A program made the position numbers and the translations under genes. 64,000 nucleotides of DNA from Planctomicrobium piriforme (GTDB lineage: Bacteria > Planctomycetota > Planctomycetia > Planctomycetales > Planctomycetaceae), in assembly GCF_900113665.1 (NCBI RefSeq), contig NZ_FOQD01000011.1:185654-249653 (forward strand), in the 5' to 3' direction. Below are positions 16,506-27,667 of the stretch, piece by piece. Each line of letters starts with the position of its first letter. Position 1 is the stretch's first letter. The notes under the pieces are model-generated. The model had not been told where the DNA came from and did not search any database. It was given only the letters and a program-made list of their open reading frames with translations.

Positions 16506-19500
16506 TCAGACAAAGTTGATTGTTTTTGTCACAGCCGTGCTGGTACCGCCATCACCATCCGTCAGGATGGCCCGGACCGTTCGCGGCGACGTGATTGGCG
16601 AGAGCGAACTGTTCCTGAAGGTGAGTGCCCGCAGCAGCGCCTGAGCAGCCGCGGGCGTACAGTTCGCGTTGAATGTGATCGTCAGCCCGACTTTGTTGGT
16701 TCCCCCCGTGAATGTGCCAATGAGCACCCCGCCGTATGTCACCTCGTTCCCGCTGACGCCAATGAGGCCGGCAGCAGTCCCCTGATTGCGTATTGAGAGA
16801 ACGTCGGTCGACTGGATGTTGGCGGTGATCGTGATCGTCAGTTTTCCGCCGTTGAAATCGGTCGAGTCGTTGTCGACGACGGTTGTATCTTCGTCGATCA
16901 CCACGGCTGTCCCGGGGGAGACGGGATAAGCGACGCTGCCGTCGAATCCACCAACGACCGGCGCCGCATTGCCTGGCGCTACCGTGATGGTTTTCGTCAC
17001 GGCGGCACTTTGGCCTCCGTCGCCGTCGGTGACCAGAATTCGCACCGTACGGGGATCAGTGGAGCGGGTTGCAGCGGAGTTGCTGAACTGGGTGTTTCGC
17101 AACAGAGCTTGCGCTGCGGCAGGAGTGGCGTTGGCATTGAAACTGATGGAGAGGCCAACCTTGTTGGTGCCCCCGGCGAACGTCCCGACGACGACGCCCC
17201 CGTAAGTGACATTCGAACCATCAACGCCGATTTTGCCGGCCGCTGTTCCTTGATTGCGGATTGAGAGAACGTCTGTTCCCTGAGCGTTGGCGATGAGGCT
17301 GACGGTCATCTTGCCGCCGTTGAGATCAGCCGAGTCGGCGTCTAAAACAGTGGCGTCTCCGTCGAGCATGACAACCGAAGAACCCGTAAAGTCGACGCTG
17401 CCTTCAAAACCGATCACCATTGGAGCATCGTTCACGGCGGCGACGTCGATCGTTTTCGTCACCGCGACGCTTGTTCCCCCGTCGCCGTCCGTGAGCAGGA
17501 CCTTCGCGGTTCTTGGAAGAGTGCTCGGGTTCTGCGAAACGCTGCGATACGTAATGGCCCTCAGTAATGCCTGAGCCGCTGCGGGTGTCGAGTTGCCGTT
17601 GAAGTAGACTGTAAGGGCAACGTTTGACGAACCGCCTCCAAACGAACCGATCACGGTTCCCTCATAAGTGATATTTGCTCCGCTCGTTCCGATTTGCCCT
17701 GCACCAGTCCCAATGTTCGATATCCCCAGAACGTCAGAAGTCTGACCATTCGCAATGAATGTTACCGTTAGCTTTCCAGTATCGAAATTGGAAGAGTCAA
17801 CATCCATCACCGTACCCGTCGGCGCAAACAAGACGGCAGCTTGGTCTTCTGTATAGCTGATCGAATCTCCGATTCTGTCGACGACCGGAATATCATTGAT
17901 CCCTCTGACCGTGACCAAAACCTGCAACGGATTGCTGACCATTCCCGTGCCATCGGCTACGGTGAATTGAGCGTATCTCGAGAGAGACGAGGGATTTTTC
18001 GACGCATTTGAGTATGTGATTGCCCGCAATAGGATTTGTACCCGGCTCAGAGTTGCACTCTGATTTAAATCGATCACCAAGGGCATCCCATCTTTGCCGC
18101 CGTTGAACGTTCCGATCTGCACGCCGCTGACCCGAACCTGATCGCCCGTGACATTGACCTGTCCTTCTCCATCTCCGGTGATATTGTATCCCAGTACATC
18201 GGCAAGTTCGCCATTGGTTGCCAGCGTCACCGTGACTTTTCCCCCCGTCAGCGTTGTCGTATCGACGTCCTTGACGGTCAGGGATCGGCTGATCACGACC
18301 GGGGCAGCGTTCTCGAGATAGGATGCAGAGCTGACATTGGTGAGAACTGGAGAATCACCTCGGTCGAGAATCGTGATGACGAGAATCTCTTCATTGCTCA
18401 AACCGCCCATGTCGGTGACGCGCACGCGAATCGAATAGCTCTTTTTGGTCTCAAAATCGAATGAGGCCGTGGTTTTCAATTCGTTGCCCGAGATGGTGAA
18501 GGAAGCGTTATCCGTGCTTCCCGTTCCAGAGTTGAGTTCGTAGGTGAAAACCGTATCGCCGGCATTTGGATCGGTTGCGGACAAGGTGCCCACCACTGTT
18601 CCTGCCGGCTGGTTCTCCGCCACGCTTGCGGGCGACAACTGCGGAGGCAAGGGGGCTTTATTCCCTTCCAATACCGAAATTGTCAGCGATTGCTCAACAC
18701 TGAGTCCGCCGGCATCTGTGACGCGCGCCCTGATCGTGAAGCTGTTTTTAGAATCGTAGTTGAAGACAGCCGCAGTCCGCAGCTCTTTACCGGAGATCGC
18801 GAACAGGGCGTTGTCGTCCGCACCTTCTCCGCTCACCAGCGTGAAGGTGAATGTCACATCCTCCGGATCAATTCCCGACAACGTTCCCACGAGCGAACCG
18901 CTGGGAAGTCCTTCCAGGACGCTGCTTGTCGAAATCGACAATCCGGTCGGCGGGTCATTCGAGTTGCCGATGGTGATCGTCAGGTCCGATTCACACGTTT
19001 CGCCCTGTGCATCAGTCACTCGAATCTTGACTGCGTACGAACTGCGGGCTTCATAGTCGAATGTCGCGGTCGTGACTAACTTCCCGTCGACAATCGCAAA
19101 GTACGCATTGTCTGCGAAATCAGAAACGAGTTCGAAGCTGACTGTATCGCCAATATCAGGATCGATGCCGGCCAGCGTGCCCACGACAGCGCCGGCCGGC
19201 AGATTTTCATCGACGGAGGAATGGGACAGCGTGGCAGATGTCGGCGCGTCGTTAGCGTCAATCACTGTGATCAACAATTGCTGTTCATAGATCAGTCCAT
19301 CACCATCGGTGACGCGGACTCTAATCGAGTACGGGTTCTTGGCCTCGAAGTTGAGGCCGGCGTTCGTCAGCAGTTGATTTCCAACGATCTGGAAATACTG
19401 GTTGTCAGTGCTGCCCGACCCGGAAACGAGTTTGTAGATGAAGCTCTGCGGACCATCGGCGTCTACAGCGGAAAGAGTGCCGACAAAAGTTACCGCCGGC

Positions 19501-22500
19501 TGGTTCTCCAGCACTGTGCTCTGGGAAAGTGACATCCGAACCGGTGGAGTGCCGACTCCATTTAACCTCGCGGCAATCGAATAACTGTCACCATCCTCCG
19601 AATCCGTCATCCAGGCAACGATGAATGCACCGCTGCCGTTCATCGCGATATCATGAAATGGCTGTGTGTCGGATGGAGAATCATTTACGAAACGATTGTA
19701 ATGCTGCACGGTCCCATCATTACTATATTCATTCAGTGCCAAGTCATAGGTGCTTCCACCGTCGGACTCCCACCAGAAGATGACAAAGTTTCCTTTTGAG
19801 TCGATAGCGGTTTCCGGCAACCATTGGTTTTCGAAAGTCGACGAGTTGGCGCGGAACTCGGCGCCGAGACGTTGGCCTGACGAGTCGTATCGCTGGGCAT
19901 ATATTCCCTCTCCGCTGCCATCCTGTCCATCGCTGGCCCAGGCGATGACAAAGCTGCCGCCTGCATTCATTGCGAGGGACGGCGCCCTCTGATTGCCTGT
20001 TGTGTAAGTGTTCACACGGAAATCAGAACTATAATACGTCCCATCAGCGCGGAATTGACGGGCATAAATGCCCTGCTGGCTACCGTCATAAAACTCGCTT
20101 GACCAGGTGACCGTGAAGTCACCGTTGGATTGTATGCCTGCCGATGGCGAACTCTGGTTTCCAGATGCATTGCCATTCACGATGAATTCACCTCCAATGG
20201 GCATTCCCGCGGCATCATATCTCCGTCCCATGATCCCTGTTCCGCTTCCATCCTGGCTACTGACCCAAGTGACGATGAATGCGCCTGAATCGTTCATGGA
20301 AATAGACGGATCTGATTGCGCTCCGATTGTATAGGTGTTAATACGGAATTCGCCCCCTTGAGGCGCTCCCGCAGAATCATACCTGCGAGCATAGATTCCA
20401 CTTCCGCTTCCATCCTGGTTTTCGCTTTGCCATGTGACAACGAAACCACCGTCGGCACTCATTGCGACGTTCGCATATTGCTGTAAACCGGTCGTATAAA
20501 TGTTCACCCTGAATTCTTCGCCGACCGGGTCGCCTCCCGCATTAAAGCGCTGGGCATAGACTCCTCGAGAGTCACCATTGCCATTTCCATCCCAGATGAC
20601 CACATAGTTTCCGGCGGCATCCATGGCTGTTGAGGGATCCCACTGAATTCCGGTCGTCGTGGTGTTCACGACGACTTCATCCTGCCAACCTTTGCTGCTG
20701 CGAACCCGGAATAAAATCGAGTAAGCGTCGCCGCCGAGTCCGTCATTGTTGCCGTCGAGAGAATTTCCAAGCGGATCGGTGACGTTGCTGCTGAGTTGGA
20801 GGCCGTACTGACCGGCGGCGAGAGAGTTTGTGAAGGACAAGACAGCCTCGTATCGACCCGTCGTCTCCGAATATCCGAACGAAATCGCGGAAATCAGCTC
20901 GTCGGCCGCCGCGCCATTTTGCGCCAGGCTCCAATTGGCAGGATTGAGAACGCTGCTGAGGCCGGTTATTCCGCCCTCGATAGTGAGATCTTTGTCAAAG
21001 GCCACTGCCAACTGGAAAGCCGGGGCGCCTCGTGAAGAACCCGGGGTCACCAACAGCCCATTCAGATAGACTCCAGTGACCACAGGCGACTCGCGAACGT
21101 CTTGAACTTCGATGTTGAAGACTTTTTCAAAGGTCAAGCCACCGTGATCGGTGACCCGAACCCGGATCGATCGGCTGCTGCCTGCCTCGTAGTCGAGCGG
21201 CTCCACGAGCCGCAGTTGATCTTCAACGATCTCAAAACTCGCGTTGTCGCCGTCCCCCTCGCCTGAAATCAGAGAATACGTCAACGAAGCAGGCCCATTG
21301 ACATCGGTTGCCGAGAATGTGCCGATCACAGTCCCCGCAGGCGTGTTTTCGACAACCGAACCTTCTGACAACTCGAGCCCGTATGGAGCCTGGTTTGTCT
21401 GGTCCGGCACAGTGACGGCGATGTCGTCCAGATACCAGCCTTCGAAATGATTGAAGGCCGCATCGCCGCTGTCGAATGTGAAGCGAATGCGGACGTTCTG
21501 GCCGGCATACGCCGACAGGTCGACCTTAATCCGTTCAAAAGTCTCCGCGTGATCCTGCAGTACGATGGGGAGCGCCGTAAATGTTCCGCCGTTGGCAGAA
21601 ATTAGAACCTGAGCCGTGTCATAGGCATCGTCGTCTTCTGTCGAGAGCAGCGAGGAGAAGTAGAACAAGGCATTTTCAGACAGGGTCAGTACAGGAGTTG
21701 TCAGGTGACCAGCGGTGCGCCCGACGTCATAGGTCCCGCCGCCTCCCGTCGTTTCTCCTTGCCCAAAGTAGATGCTGTGATCAGTTCCATTGACGGGGGT
21801 CGCCGTCCGTCCTGTTGAAACATGCCACAATCCCGGATTGACCGTCACGTCATTATTGATGACGAAGCCGTCGGTCGCCCCGTTCCCTTCTTCATCGTTG
21901 AAATCGGCTTCGAACAAATTGTTGCGCGGGCGTCCGGCCGTTGCGGTATCGGAGACATTCCACGTGCCGCCGCTCCCCGTGTTCACGTCGGTATAGACGA
22001 CCTGCAATTCATCGAGACCTGTCAGTTCCAGTTTGCCGCTTGCGGGCGTGACTGTTCCGCCGCTTGTTCCCAGCATCCCGGTGAAGACGCCTGCTGAGGC
22101 CTTTTGCAGAACAACCGTTTCCTGATCCCCGGTGGATGCGGACACGACGACGCTCACGGAATTCCCGACGACGTTATCGTCCTGGACCGTGACGCGCAGT
22201 TGTTCTCCAATCTCATAACTCTCCTGATCAAACGCGACGATGCCGACCGGAAAGAGCGGCAGATCGAAGGCAGGCGTCACGACCAGAGAACCTGAGCTGC
22301 TGGTGTAAGCGCTCTGTCCCATCCCGCGTCGGGCAAACGCGGCCCAAATCTCCCTGGCATTGGCGCCGCCGGTCAGAGCGGTATCGGCCGCCAGAATCGC
22401 GTTTCGGGCATCCAGAAACGAAGGATTTGCCGGCTGGAGCTTCATCGCATCCATGACCAGCTTCGTCGTCAGGTTATTGCCGCCGTCTCCATTGTAAAGG

Positions 22501-25500
22501 TCCGAGTCGTAGCCGTGTTTGTTGATCAGCAGCCAGTTGAGATCCCACAGCGCTGAGGCCCAGATTTCTCCCGCATCATGAACTTCATTGCTCGAATTGT
22601 AATCCAGGAACGTCCTCGGATTGATGCTCATGTCATAGCTGTAGGGCGCGCGGCGAATTCCCGCGCCGGATGACGCTTGTCCCAGGGGATAGGTTCCCAT
22701 GGAATAGGCCCCGCCTTGTGTGTCGCCGGGGCGCTGCAGCAGCATCAGTGCGAAGAAGTCGCTCCAGCCTTCTCCCATCCCTTTGCTTTGCGTTGCGGAC
22801 AATGCGTTGGAATTGGAGGGCCCGCCCGTCAGCCGGTTCGAGAGTCCGTGAGCGTATTCATGAATAATCACTCCGTTATCGAAGGAACTGTCGCGATAGG
22901 GCGATGTTGAACTGAAGAGATACATCTGCATGCGCGGCGCGGTTCCGTCCGGCGGCGTGGCGAAGTTGGCGTTGTTGTAGCCTGATCCATCCTGCGCGTC
23001 AGACTGAACGGCGTCGTTGCCCAACCCCGCGCCGGAATAATTCGTCACCTGAAAATTGCCGGCCGCTTCGGTGAATCCATAGTGAGCAAACACATCATGC
23101 ACGACGTTTGACACATAGAATAGCTGCGTGACGGCGGCGTCACGATTCGTTGACGGGCTCGAAGAGAAGTTGATCGGAAAGTCGAACAGCAGGTTCGATC
23201 CGCCGCTGGGACGATAATTCGAAGTGCTGTTCGTCGCCGAGGCGTCCTGTTGTGCGAAGACGTTGTTGCCCCGGGTATCGGTGTATTCCGCGCCTGCGAC
23301 TCCGTTGGCGTCGTGCCACCCGTAGGGCGAATAGAGCGAATCGGCCGGATTATCGATCAGTACCCGGCTTCCGTCATTGGGTGATTCGATCGGCAGCGGA
23401 TAGACATTGTAGGTTCCCAGTCCGGAGGGACCGGAAAGGCTGCTGAAGCTGGAATTGCTTCCAGTGAAACTGGAGTCGGACGACGAAATCCCGAACTCCG
23501 ATGTCAGGTCGGGAGAATAGATTGTCCAGTTGGTTTTCGACAGCAACTGACCTGACGCAACATCGACCGTCAGATCGAACCAGTCCTGGCCCTGAACCAT
23601 CTGGATATTGAGATTCCACGCCAGGTGCAACTTGCCGTCGCTGCCAGGCGCGTAGACCAGCTTCACAGGGATATCAGATCGAGAGAGGTCATCCGCGGAG
23701 AACGTCTGCCCAAACTGAACGCCTGCAGCAGCAGTAAGAGCCTGTAATCCCGCAGCAGTTCCACCGACTCCGAGCGCCCGCGCTGCCTGCGTAATCGCAT
23801 CGGCAGCGGACAGGCTGGGTGCATCATTGAGCGCGATCAGACTGGCCCCGGCGACGAAGCGGCTGCCGATCGACAAAATCCGTCCGTCCGCCATCACCGT
23901 GACGCTCATGTCGCCGGTGTCGATCTCATAGCCGTTGAGCATCTGGCGGAAGTACAGGTGGGTGATGCCGCTTTTCTCGTCGGCGTATGACGAGGTGACC
24001 GAGAAGCTGGCGACATCCCCCTGCATCAACCCGAGCGTCGCATAGTGCGCGGATAAATAGTTCCGCGCAATCTGCTCCGCCGGCAGATTTGATGGTGCAG
24101 TGAGGAATCCGCCTGGCTGATAGACAAAGGATTCACCGCGCGTCACTTCTGCAACTGGAGGATCTGCGAAGGGAATGTCTACCGGATAGGTGACAGTTGC
24201 CAGAGATGAGTACGCTGTGCTCCCTAAAGTCCATAGCTCTCTCCCGTGTGTAAGGTCCGTTGCTGCAAAGTATAACTGACCTCCAATTCGCACAGGCTTG
24301 CCGGGATCAGAGCTGGCATTGCCTGGGCTAATGTCGCTGACGAGAACTGTGCCGCTTGCAGTTCCATCGCTCTTCCACAGTTCGTTGCCATGCGCCGAGT
24401 CATTCACGGAGAAGTAAAGGCTCCCATCGATGTAAGTCATCCATGAAATGGTTGACGATGCACTGCCTGGCGTGATGTCCTTCACCAGAACGGTGCCTGC
24501 CAGGGTGCCGTCGCTTTTCCACAACTCCCGGCCAGTCGTCGCGGACTCGGCTACGAAATAGATGCCATCAGCGGCAGCCGTAAACAGCGTTGGCGAAGAG
24601 CTTGAACTTCCGCTGTAGAGATCAGCGATCGGACCTGTGGGCGCCGTTGTGCCGTCTGTCACCCAGAGTTCCGTTCCAACTCCAGTTTTTGATGCGGTGT
24701 AAAATAATCGGTTGTTGGAGACTGCTAAACTTCGTGGATACAGAGATCCCCACGACGAGTCAATTTCCTGAACCTTGGTGGTGCCTGCGGAAGTTCCGTC
24801 CGACTTCCACAACTCAGTTTTGACGCCGCTGGCGTAAATGACAAAATACACATAATTGCCAAACGCAGTGAGCAACATGGGGGCGCCGCTGCTGCTGATG
24901 CCGGACTTAATTGCAACTGTACCGGCTGTTGTTCCGTCCGTTTTCCATAAAGATGTCCCGGCGGCAAATAAAATCGTGCCGTTCAGGTTAACGAACTGGG
25001 ATGCCGAGTTGGCTGACGAGCCGGAATTAAGATCCTGAATCATCACGGTTCCGGCAGAAGTTCCGTCGGTCTTCCACAGATCACGTCCAGTCGAATAGCT
25101 TAATTCGGCAGTGAAATACAATTGCTGCTTGTAGATGAAGAAATCGGCGGGCGACGAGCTGAAGATGCTCGCGCTGATCTCCTTTAGCATCACGGTGCCG
25201 GCAGTTGTGCCATCGCTTGTCCAAAGCTCGGCGCCTGTGTTGACAGTGCTGGCGCTGAAGTAGAGTTTGTTGTTGAACACAAATAAATTTGACGGACTTG
25301 GGTTGCCGCTCGTCGCCACCCAGATGTCCTTCAGAAGCGTGGTGGCTCCCGTCGACAAGTCGCGTCGCCAGATTTCAGAACCATGCTCTCCGTCGTCAGC
25401 TACAAAATAATGCGCACCATTCATCTCGACGAAGTTTGTCGGATTGGAAGACGCCGTTGCAGCATAAATGTCGGAGACTAAACGAGTGTTGCTTTGGTTG

Positions 25501-26918
25501 CCGTCGCTTACCCAAAGTTCGGCTCCATGGTTGCCGTCATCCGCCACGAAGAAGATTTTCCCATTGACGTTCGTCAGGAGAGACGGACTATTGCCTGTCT
25601 GGGCAATTTCTTTCACCAGCGTAGTGCCGGCACTGGTGCCGTCGCTTTTCCAGAGCTGTACGCCCAGCGTCGAGCTGACGGCAAAGTACAGAGTCCCGTT
25701 AGCATTGATCAGATTTTGCGGTTGAGAGCCTGTGCTGCCAGCGACAATGTCGCTGACCAAAACCGTTCCCGCTGAAGTTCCGTCCGTCTTCCACAATTCC
25801 TGGCCCGAAGCTGGCGTCGTGGCAGAGAAGTAGATTGAGTTCCCTAGCTTGGTCAGATAAGCAGGAGTGGAGCTGCCCGCGCCGGCAAAAAGTTCGAGAA
25901 CCAAGGCCGTCCCGGCTCCGGATCCGTCGGTTGACCACAGTTCGATTCCCCGCACACCATCCGTTGCCGAAAAATAAAGACGATCATTCAATGCGACGAG
26001 ATTGCCGGGACTGGATGAGTCGACACCCTTGTCGAGGTCCACCACGATTCGTGTCCGATTCGCAAGCGTCGACGTCTGCCAGAGTTCGACGCCCCGGGCG
26101 CCATCATTCGCCGTGAAATAGACCGTATTATTCAGGTATGTCAGATTTGCGGGATTGGAGCCTGTTGCCCCGGGTTGAATATCTGAAACCAAAACCGTCC
26201 CGGTCGGCGTGCCGTCGCTCTTCCATAGCTCCGCGCCGCGGGTTCCGTCATTCGCACTGAAGTACAGAATGCCGTTGGCATTGATGGCATTGGCAATGCT
26301 CGATCCTGTCGACCCAGCTGCAATGTCCTTCAACATGACTGTATTCGCGGCGGTGCCATCGCTTTTCCAAAGCTCTGAACCAGTCGTGCTTGTGGCCGCG
26401 GAGAAAAAGAGAATCCCGTTCACATCGACCAAGTTCGACGGACTTGAGGAACCTGTTCCAGAGTAAATATCCTTAACCAGCACCGTCCCGAGATCTGTGC
26501 CGTCAGTCTTCCAAAGCTCGACCCCGCTACTGCCATTGGTTGCGGTGAAATACAAACTACTGCCGGACTTCGTAAGCTGCGCAGGCGAAGATGAGCCTGT
26601 TCCAACATTCAAATCTTTAACTAACGTCGTCCCTGCGCTGGTGCCGTCACTCTTCCATAACTCGATCCCGTGGTCCGCGTCGGCTGCCGCAAAGTACAAA
26701 AGCCCGTTGAACTCCACCGGACTCGAAATGCTCGCACCCATCGGCTTGGCATTGATGTCTTGCAGAAATGAAACTGCCGACAGAAGCAGACGCTGCTCGC
26801 AGCACTCTACGTTCTGCAGCCGTTGCAGTTGAACACGTCGGAGGCGGGAATTTCTCTGGAATCGATTTCGCCAGTCAGTACGAACTTTGAGCCGGCGCAG
26901 CCAACGCGTGAGCGACAT
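16506..26918 (-). CDS. Giant secreted M36-type metallopeptidase/adhesin
   Basis: 3,470 residues. The basic N-terminus runs into CCEQRLLLSA, the planctomycete extracellular-protein N-terminal motif. Domains in order: 18 ELWKSDGTxxGT-type repeats of about 48 residues (50-910), probably one or more beta-propellers; an FTP/propeptide-like region (930-1150); a fungalysin (M36)-like peptidase with zinc motif HEYAH at about 1352; an Ig/CARDB-like region (1556-1660); a jelly-roll-like region (1660-1830); a first cadherin-like repeat (1835-1935); an SbsA-like domain (1935-2070); about seven repeats of the type DGSGxGIYARRYDSAG (2070-2450); four more cadherin-like repeats (VENQPAGTVVGTLSATD type); and four repeats of about 125 residues ending in DGDGGTSTAVTKTI. 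No LPxTG or PEP-CTERM anchor is visible. It probably acts at the cell surface in adhesion and protein degradation. Confidence 0.88.
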   Translation of the reverse strand: MSLTRWLRRLKVRTDWRNRFQRNSRLRRVQLQRLQNVECCEQRLLLSAVSFLQDINAKPMGASISSPVEFNGLLYFAAADADHGIELWKSDGTSAGTTLVKDLNVGTGSSSPAQLTKSGSSLYFTATNGSSGVELWKTDGTDLGTVLVKDIYSGTGSSSPSNLVDVNGILFFSAATSTTGSELWKSDGTAANTVMLKDIAAGSTGSSIANAINANGILYFSANDGTRGAELWKSDGTPTGTVLVSDIQPGATGSNPANLTYLNNTVYFTANDGARGVELWQTSTLANRTRIVVDLDKGVDSSSPGNLVALNDRLYFSATDGVRGIELWSTDGSGAGTALVLELFAGAGSSTPAYLTKLGNSIYFSATTPASGQELWKTDGTSAGTVLVSDIVAGSTGSQPQNLINANGTLYFAVSSTLGVQLWKSDGTSAGTTLVKEIAQTGNSPSLLTNVNGKIFFVADDGNHGAELWVSDGNQSNTRLVSDIYAATASSNPTNFVEMNGAHYFVADDGEHGSEIWRRDLSTGATTLLKDIWVATSGNPSPSNLFVFNNKLYFSASTVNTGAELWTSDGTTAGTVMLKEISASIFSSSPADFFIYKQQLYFTAELSYSTGRDLWKTDGTSAGTVMIQDLNSGSSANSASQFVNLNGTILFAAGTSLWKTDGTTAGTVAIKSGISSSGAPMLLTAFGNYVYFVIYASGVKTELWKSDGTSAGTTKVQEIDSSWGSLYPRSLAVSNNRLFYTASKTGVGTELWVTDGTTAPTGPIADLYSGSSSSSPTLFTAAADGIYFVAESATTGRELWKSDGTLAGTVLVKDITPGSASSTISWMTYIDGSLYFSVNDSAHGNELWKSDGTASGTVLVSDISPGNASSDPGKPVRIGGQLYFAATDLTHGRELWTLGSTAYSSLATVTYPVDIPFADPPVAEVTRGESFVYQPGGFLTAPSNLPAEQIARNYLSAHYATLGLMQGDVASFSVTSSYADEKSGITHLYFRQMLNGYEIDTGDMSVTVMADGRILSIGSRFVAGASLIALNDAPSLSAADAITQAARALGVGGTAAGLQALTAAAGVQFGQTFSADDLSRSDIPVKLVYAPGSDGKLHLAWNLNIQMVQGQDWFDLTVDVASGQLLSKTNWTIYSPDLTSEFGISSSDSSFTGSNSSFSSLSGPSGLGTYNVYPLPIESPNDGSRVLIDNPADSLYSPYGWHDANGVAGAEYTDTRGNNVFAQQDASATNSTSNYRPSGGSNLLFDFPINFSSSPSTNRDAAVTQLFYVSNVVHDVFAHYGFTEAAGNFQVTNYSGAGLGNDAVQSDAQDGSGYNNANFATPPDGTAPRMQMYLFSSTSPYRDSSFDNGVIIHEYAHGLSNRLTGGPSNSNALSATQSKGMGEGWSDFFALMLLQRPGDTQGGAYSMGTYPLGQASSGAGIRRAPYSYDMSINPRTFLDYNSSNEVHDAGEIWASALWDLNWLLINKHGYDSDLYNGDGGNNLTTKLVMDAMKLQPANPSFLDARNAILAADTALTGGANAREIWAAFARRGMGQSAYTSSSGSLVVTPAFDLPLFPVGIVAFDQESYEIGEQLRVTVQDDNVVGNSVSVVVSASTGDQETVVLQKASAGVFTGMLGTSGGTVTPASGKLELTGLDELQVVYTDVNTGSGGTWNVSDTATAGRPRNNLFEADFNDEEGNGATDGFVINNDVTVNPGLWHVSTGRTATPVNGTDHSIYFGQGETTGGGGTYDVGRTAGHLTTPVLTLSENALFYFSSLLSTEDDDAYDTAQVLISANGGTFTALPIVLQDHAETFERIKVDLSAYAGQNVRIRFTFDSGDAAFNHFEGWYLDDIAVTVPDQTNQAPYGLELSEGSVVENTPAGTVIGTFSATDVNGPASLTYSLISGEGDGDNASFEIVEDQLRLVEPLDYEAGSSRSIRVRVTDHGGLTFEKVFNIEVQDVRESPVVTGVYLNGLLVTPGSSRGAPAFQLAVAFDKDLTIEGGITGLSSVLNPANWSLAQNGAAADELISAISFGYSETTGRYEAVLSFTNSLAAGQYGLQLSSNVTDPLGNSLDGNNDGLGGDAYSILFRVRSSKGWQDEVVVNTTTTGIQWDPSTAMDAAGNYVVIWDGNGNGDSRGVYAQRFNAGGDPVGEEFRVNIYTTGLQQYANVAMSADGGFVVTWQSENQDGSGSGIYARRYDSAGAPQGGEFRINTYTIGAQSDPSISMNDSGAFIVTWVSSQDGSGTGIMGRRYDAAGMPIGGEFIVNGNASGNQSSPSAGIQSNGDFTVTWSSEFYDGSQQGIYARQFRADGTYYSSDFRVNTYTTGNQRAPSLAMNAGGSFVIAWASDGQDGSGEGIYAQRYDSSGQRLGAEFRANSSTFENQWLPETAIDSKGNFVIFWWESDGGSTYDLALNEYSNDGTVQHYNRFVNDSPSDTQPFHDIAMNGSGAFIVAWMTDSEDGDSYSIAARLNGVGTPPVRMSLSQSTVLENQPAVTFVGTLSAVDADGPQSFIYKLVSGSGSTDNQYFQIVGNQLLTNAGLNFEAKNPYSIRVRVTDGDGLIYEQQLLITVIDANDAPTSATLSHSSVDENLPAGAVVGTLAGIDPDIGDTVSFELVSDFADNAYFAIVDGKLVTTATFDYEARSSYAVKIRVTDAQGETCESDLTITIGNSNDPPTGLSISTSSVLEGLPSGSLVGTLSGIDPEDVTFTFTLVSGEGADDNALFAISGKELRTAAVFNYDSKNSFTIRARVTDAGGLSVEQSLTISVLEGNKAPLPPQLSPASVAENQPAGTVVGTLSATDPNAGDTVFTYELNSGTGSTDNASFTISGNELKTTASFDFETKKSYSIRVRVTDMGGLSNEEILVITILDRGDSPVLTNVSSASYLENAAPVVISRSLTVKDVDTTTLTGGKVTVTLATNGELADVLGYNITGDGEGQVNVTGDQVRVSGVQIGTFNGGKDGMPLVIDLNQSATLSRVQILLRAITYSNASKNPSSLSRYAQFTVADGTGMVSNPLQVLVTVRGINDIPVVDRIGDSISYTEDQAAVLFAPTGTVMDVDSSNFDTGKLTVTFIANGQTSDVLGISNIGTGAGQIGTSGANITYEGTVIGSFGGGSSNVALTVYFNGNSTPAAAQALLRAITYRSVSQNPSTLPRTAKVLLTDGDGGTSVAVTKTIDVAAVNDAPMVIGFEGSVDFTGSSVVMLDGDATVLDADSADLNGGKMTVSLIANAQGTDVLSIRNQGTAAGKIGVDGSNVTYGGVVVGTFAGGTNKVGLSISFNANATPAAAQALLRNTQFSNSAATRSTDPRTVRILVTDGDGGQSAAVTKTITVAPGNAAPVVGGFDGSVAYPVSPGTAVVIDEDTTVVDNDSTDFNGGKLTITITANIQSTDVLSIRNQGTAAGLIGVSGNEVTYGGVLIGTFTGGTNKVGLTITFNANCTPAAAQALLRALTFRNSSLSPITSPRTVRAILTDGDGGTSTAVTKTINFV

Positions 26919-27361
26919 CGATAGCGATCCGAAAGCGCGGAAAGAAAGTGAGTTGCGATGGAAGACGTCGGCACCTCACGGAAGTCTGATCAAAGACATT
27001 ACGGATCAGTAAGGCCTGTTGCAACACCGTTCGGCAAGGCGATCATGGGTTCTTCGCGCGGCGGCCAGTGCGGAGCAGAAATCGAATAACCGCGACCAGA
27101 AAGTTTGTTTGCGGCTGCTGGATTCTCCCTGCTGTTGCGTCAGGGAAAGTCCGGTTTCTGTCGGCTATGCCAGCGCTCCTGGCGTACTGTTTCTTGGAGA
27201 TGCCGTAGTCAGTGATTTTCATTTTGAAGTGAAGAAGTGTCAGCGGGCAGTTCTCTGGTCCAGAGACCATCTGCCGATGCGGCTCGGCAACCCTCAACAA
27301 GCAGCCCCATGGTGCTCCTTGCTTTTTCGCTTTTTCGATTCGCGAAACTTGGTTCTGGGGA
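26919..27361. other. Intergenic region upstream of the giant gene
   Basis: Divergent promoter region for the minus-strand giant gene and the plus-strand TPR gene. No convincing ORF or structured RNA is visible up to the conserved element that starts at 27362. Confidence 0.4.
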
Positions 27362-27463
27362 TCTAGCCCCGATCCCGGGGATGTGTGGCGGAGTATGGGC
27401 TCCAAATCTGTTTGAAAGACTGAATTTTAACGCCGCCAGGACACTACTCATTCATGAGACGCG
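27362..27463 (-). repeat. Conserved ~100-bp element, copy 1 (inverted relative to copy 2)
   Basis: Read on the minus strand, it matches 33697-33799 read on the plus strand over about 100 bases, including TCTCATGAA, TCCTGGCGG, CAGTCTTTCA, CATACTCCGCC and GGGATCGGGGCTAGA. On the same strand it could encode a peptide ending HTPPHIPGIGAR. Several differences between the copies are third-base changes (GGA/GGT, CCA/CCG, CAC/CAT). Confidence 0.8.
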
Positions 27464-27667
27464 ATCTGGTGACTTGCCGAGACCGTCGGCGAGAGCAGGG
27501 GCAATTTGAGACTCAAACATGAGATTCTACAAAGTCGCCGATGGCATGTTGCCTGGACTTCCGGTAACATATTTGCGAAGCCAGATGTGTGGGGCGCGAT
27601 GCGCCTGTCGCTGGTGACGTCAGTGGATTTCGATTTTGCAGTTGTTTACGCGAAGAGGCCAAAAACG

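Noticed and set aside
16506..26918. The regular repeats as a CRISPR array or tandem DNA satellite
   Set aside because: They are protein repeats in a single open frame with diverged DNA, not identical direct repeats with spacers. No CRISPR array was seen anywhere in the window.
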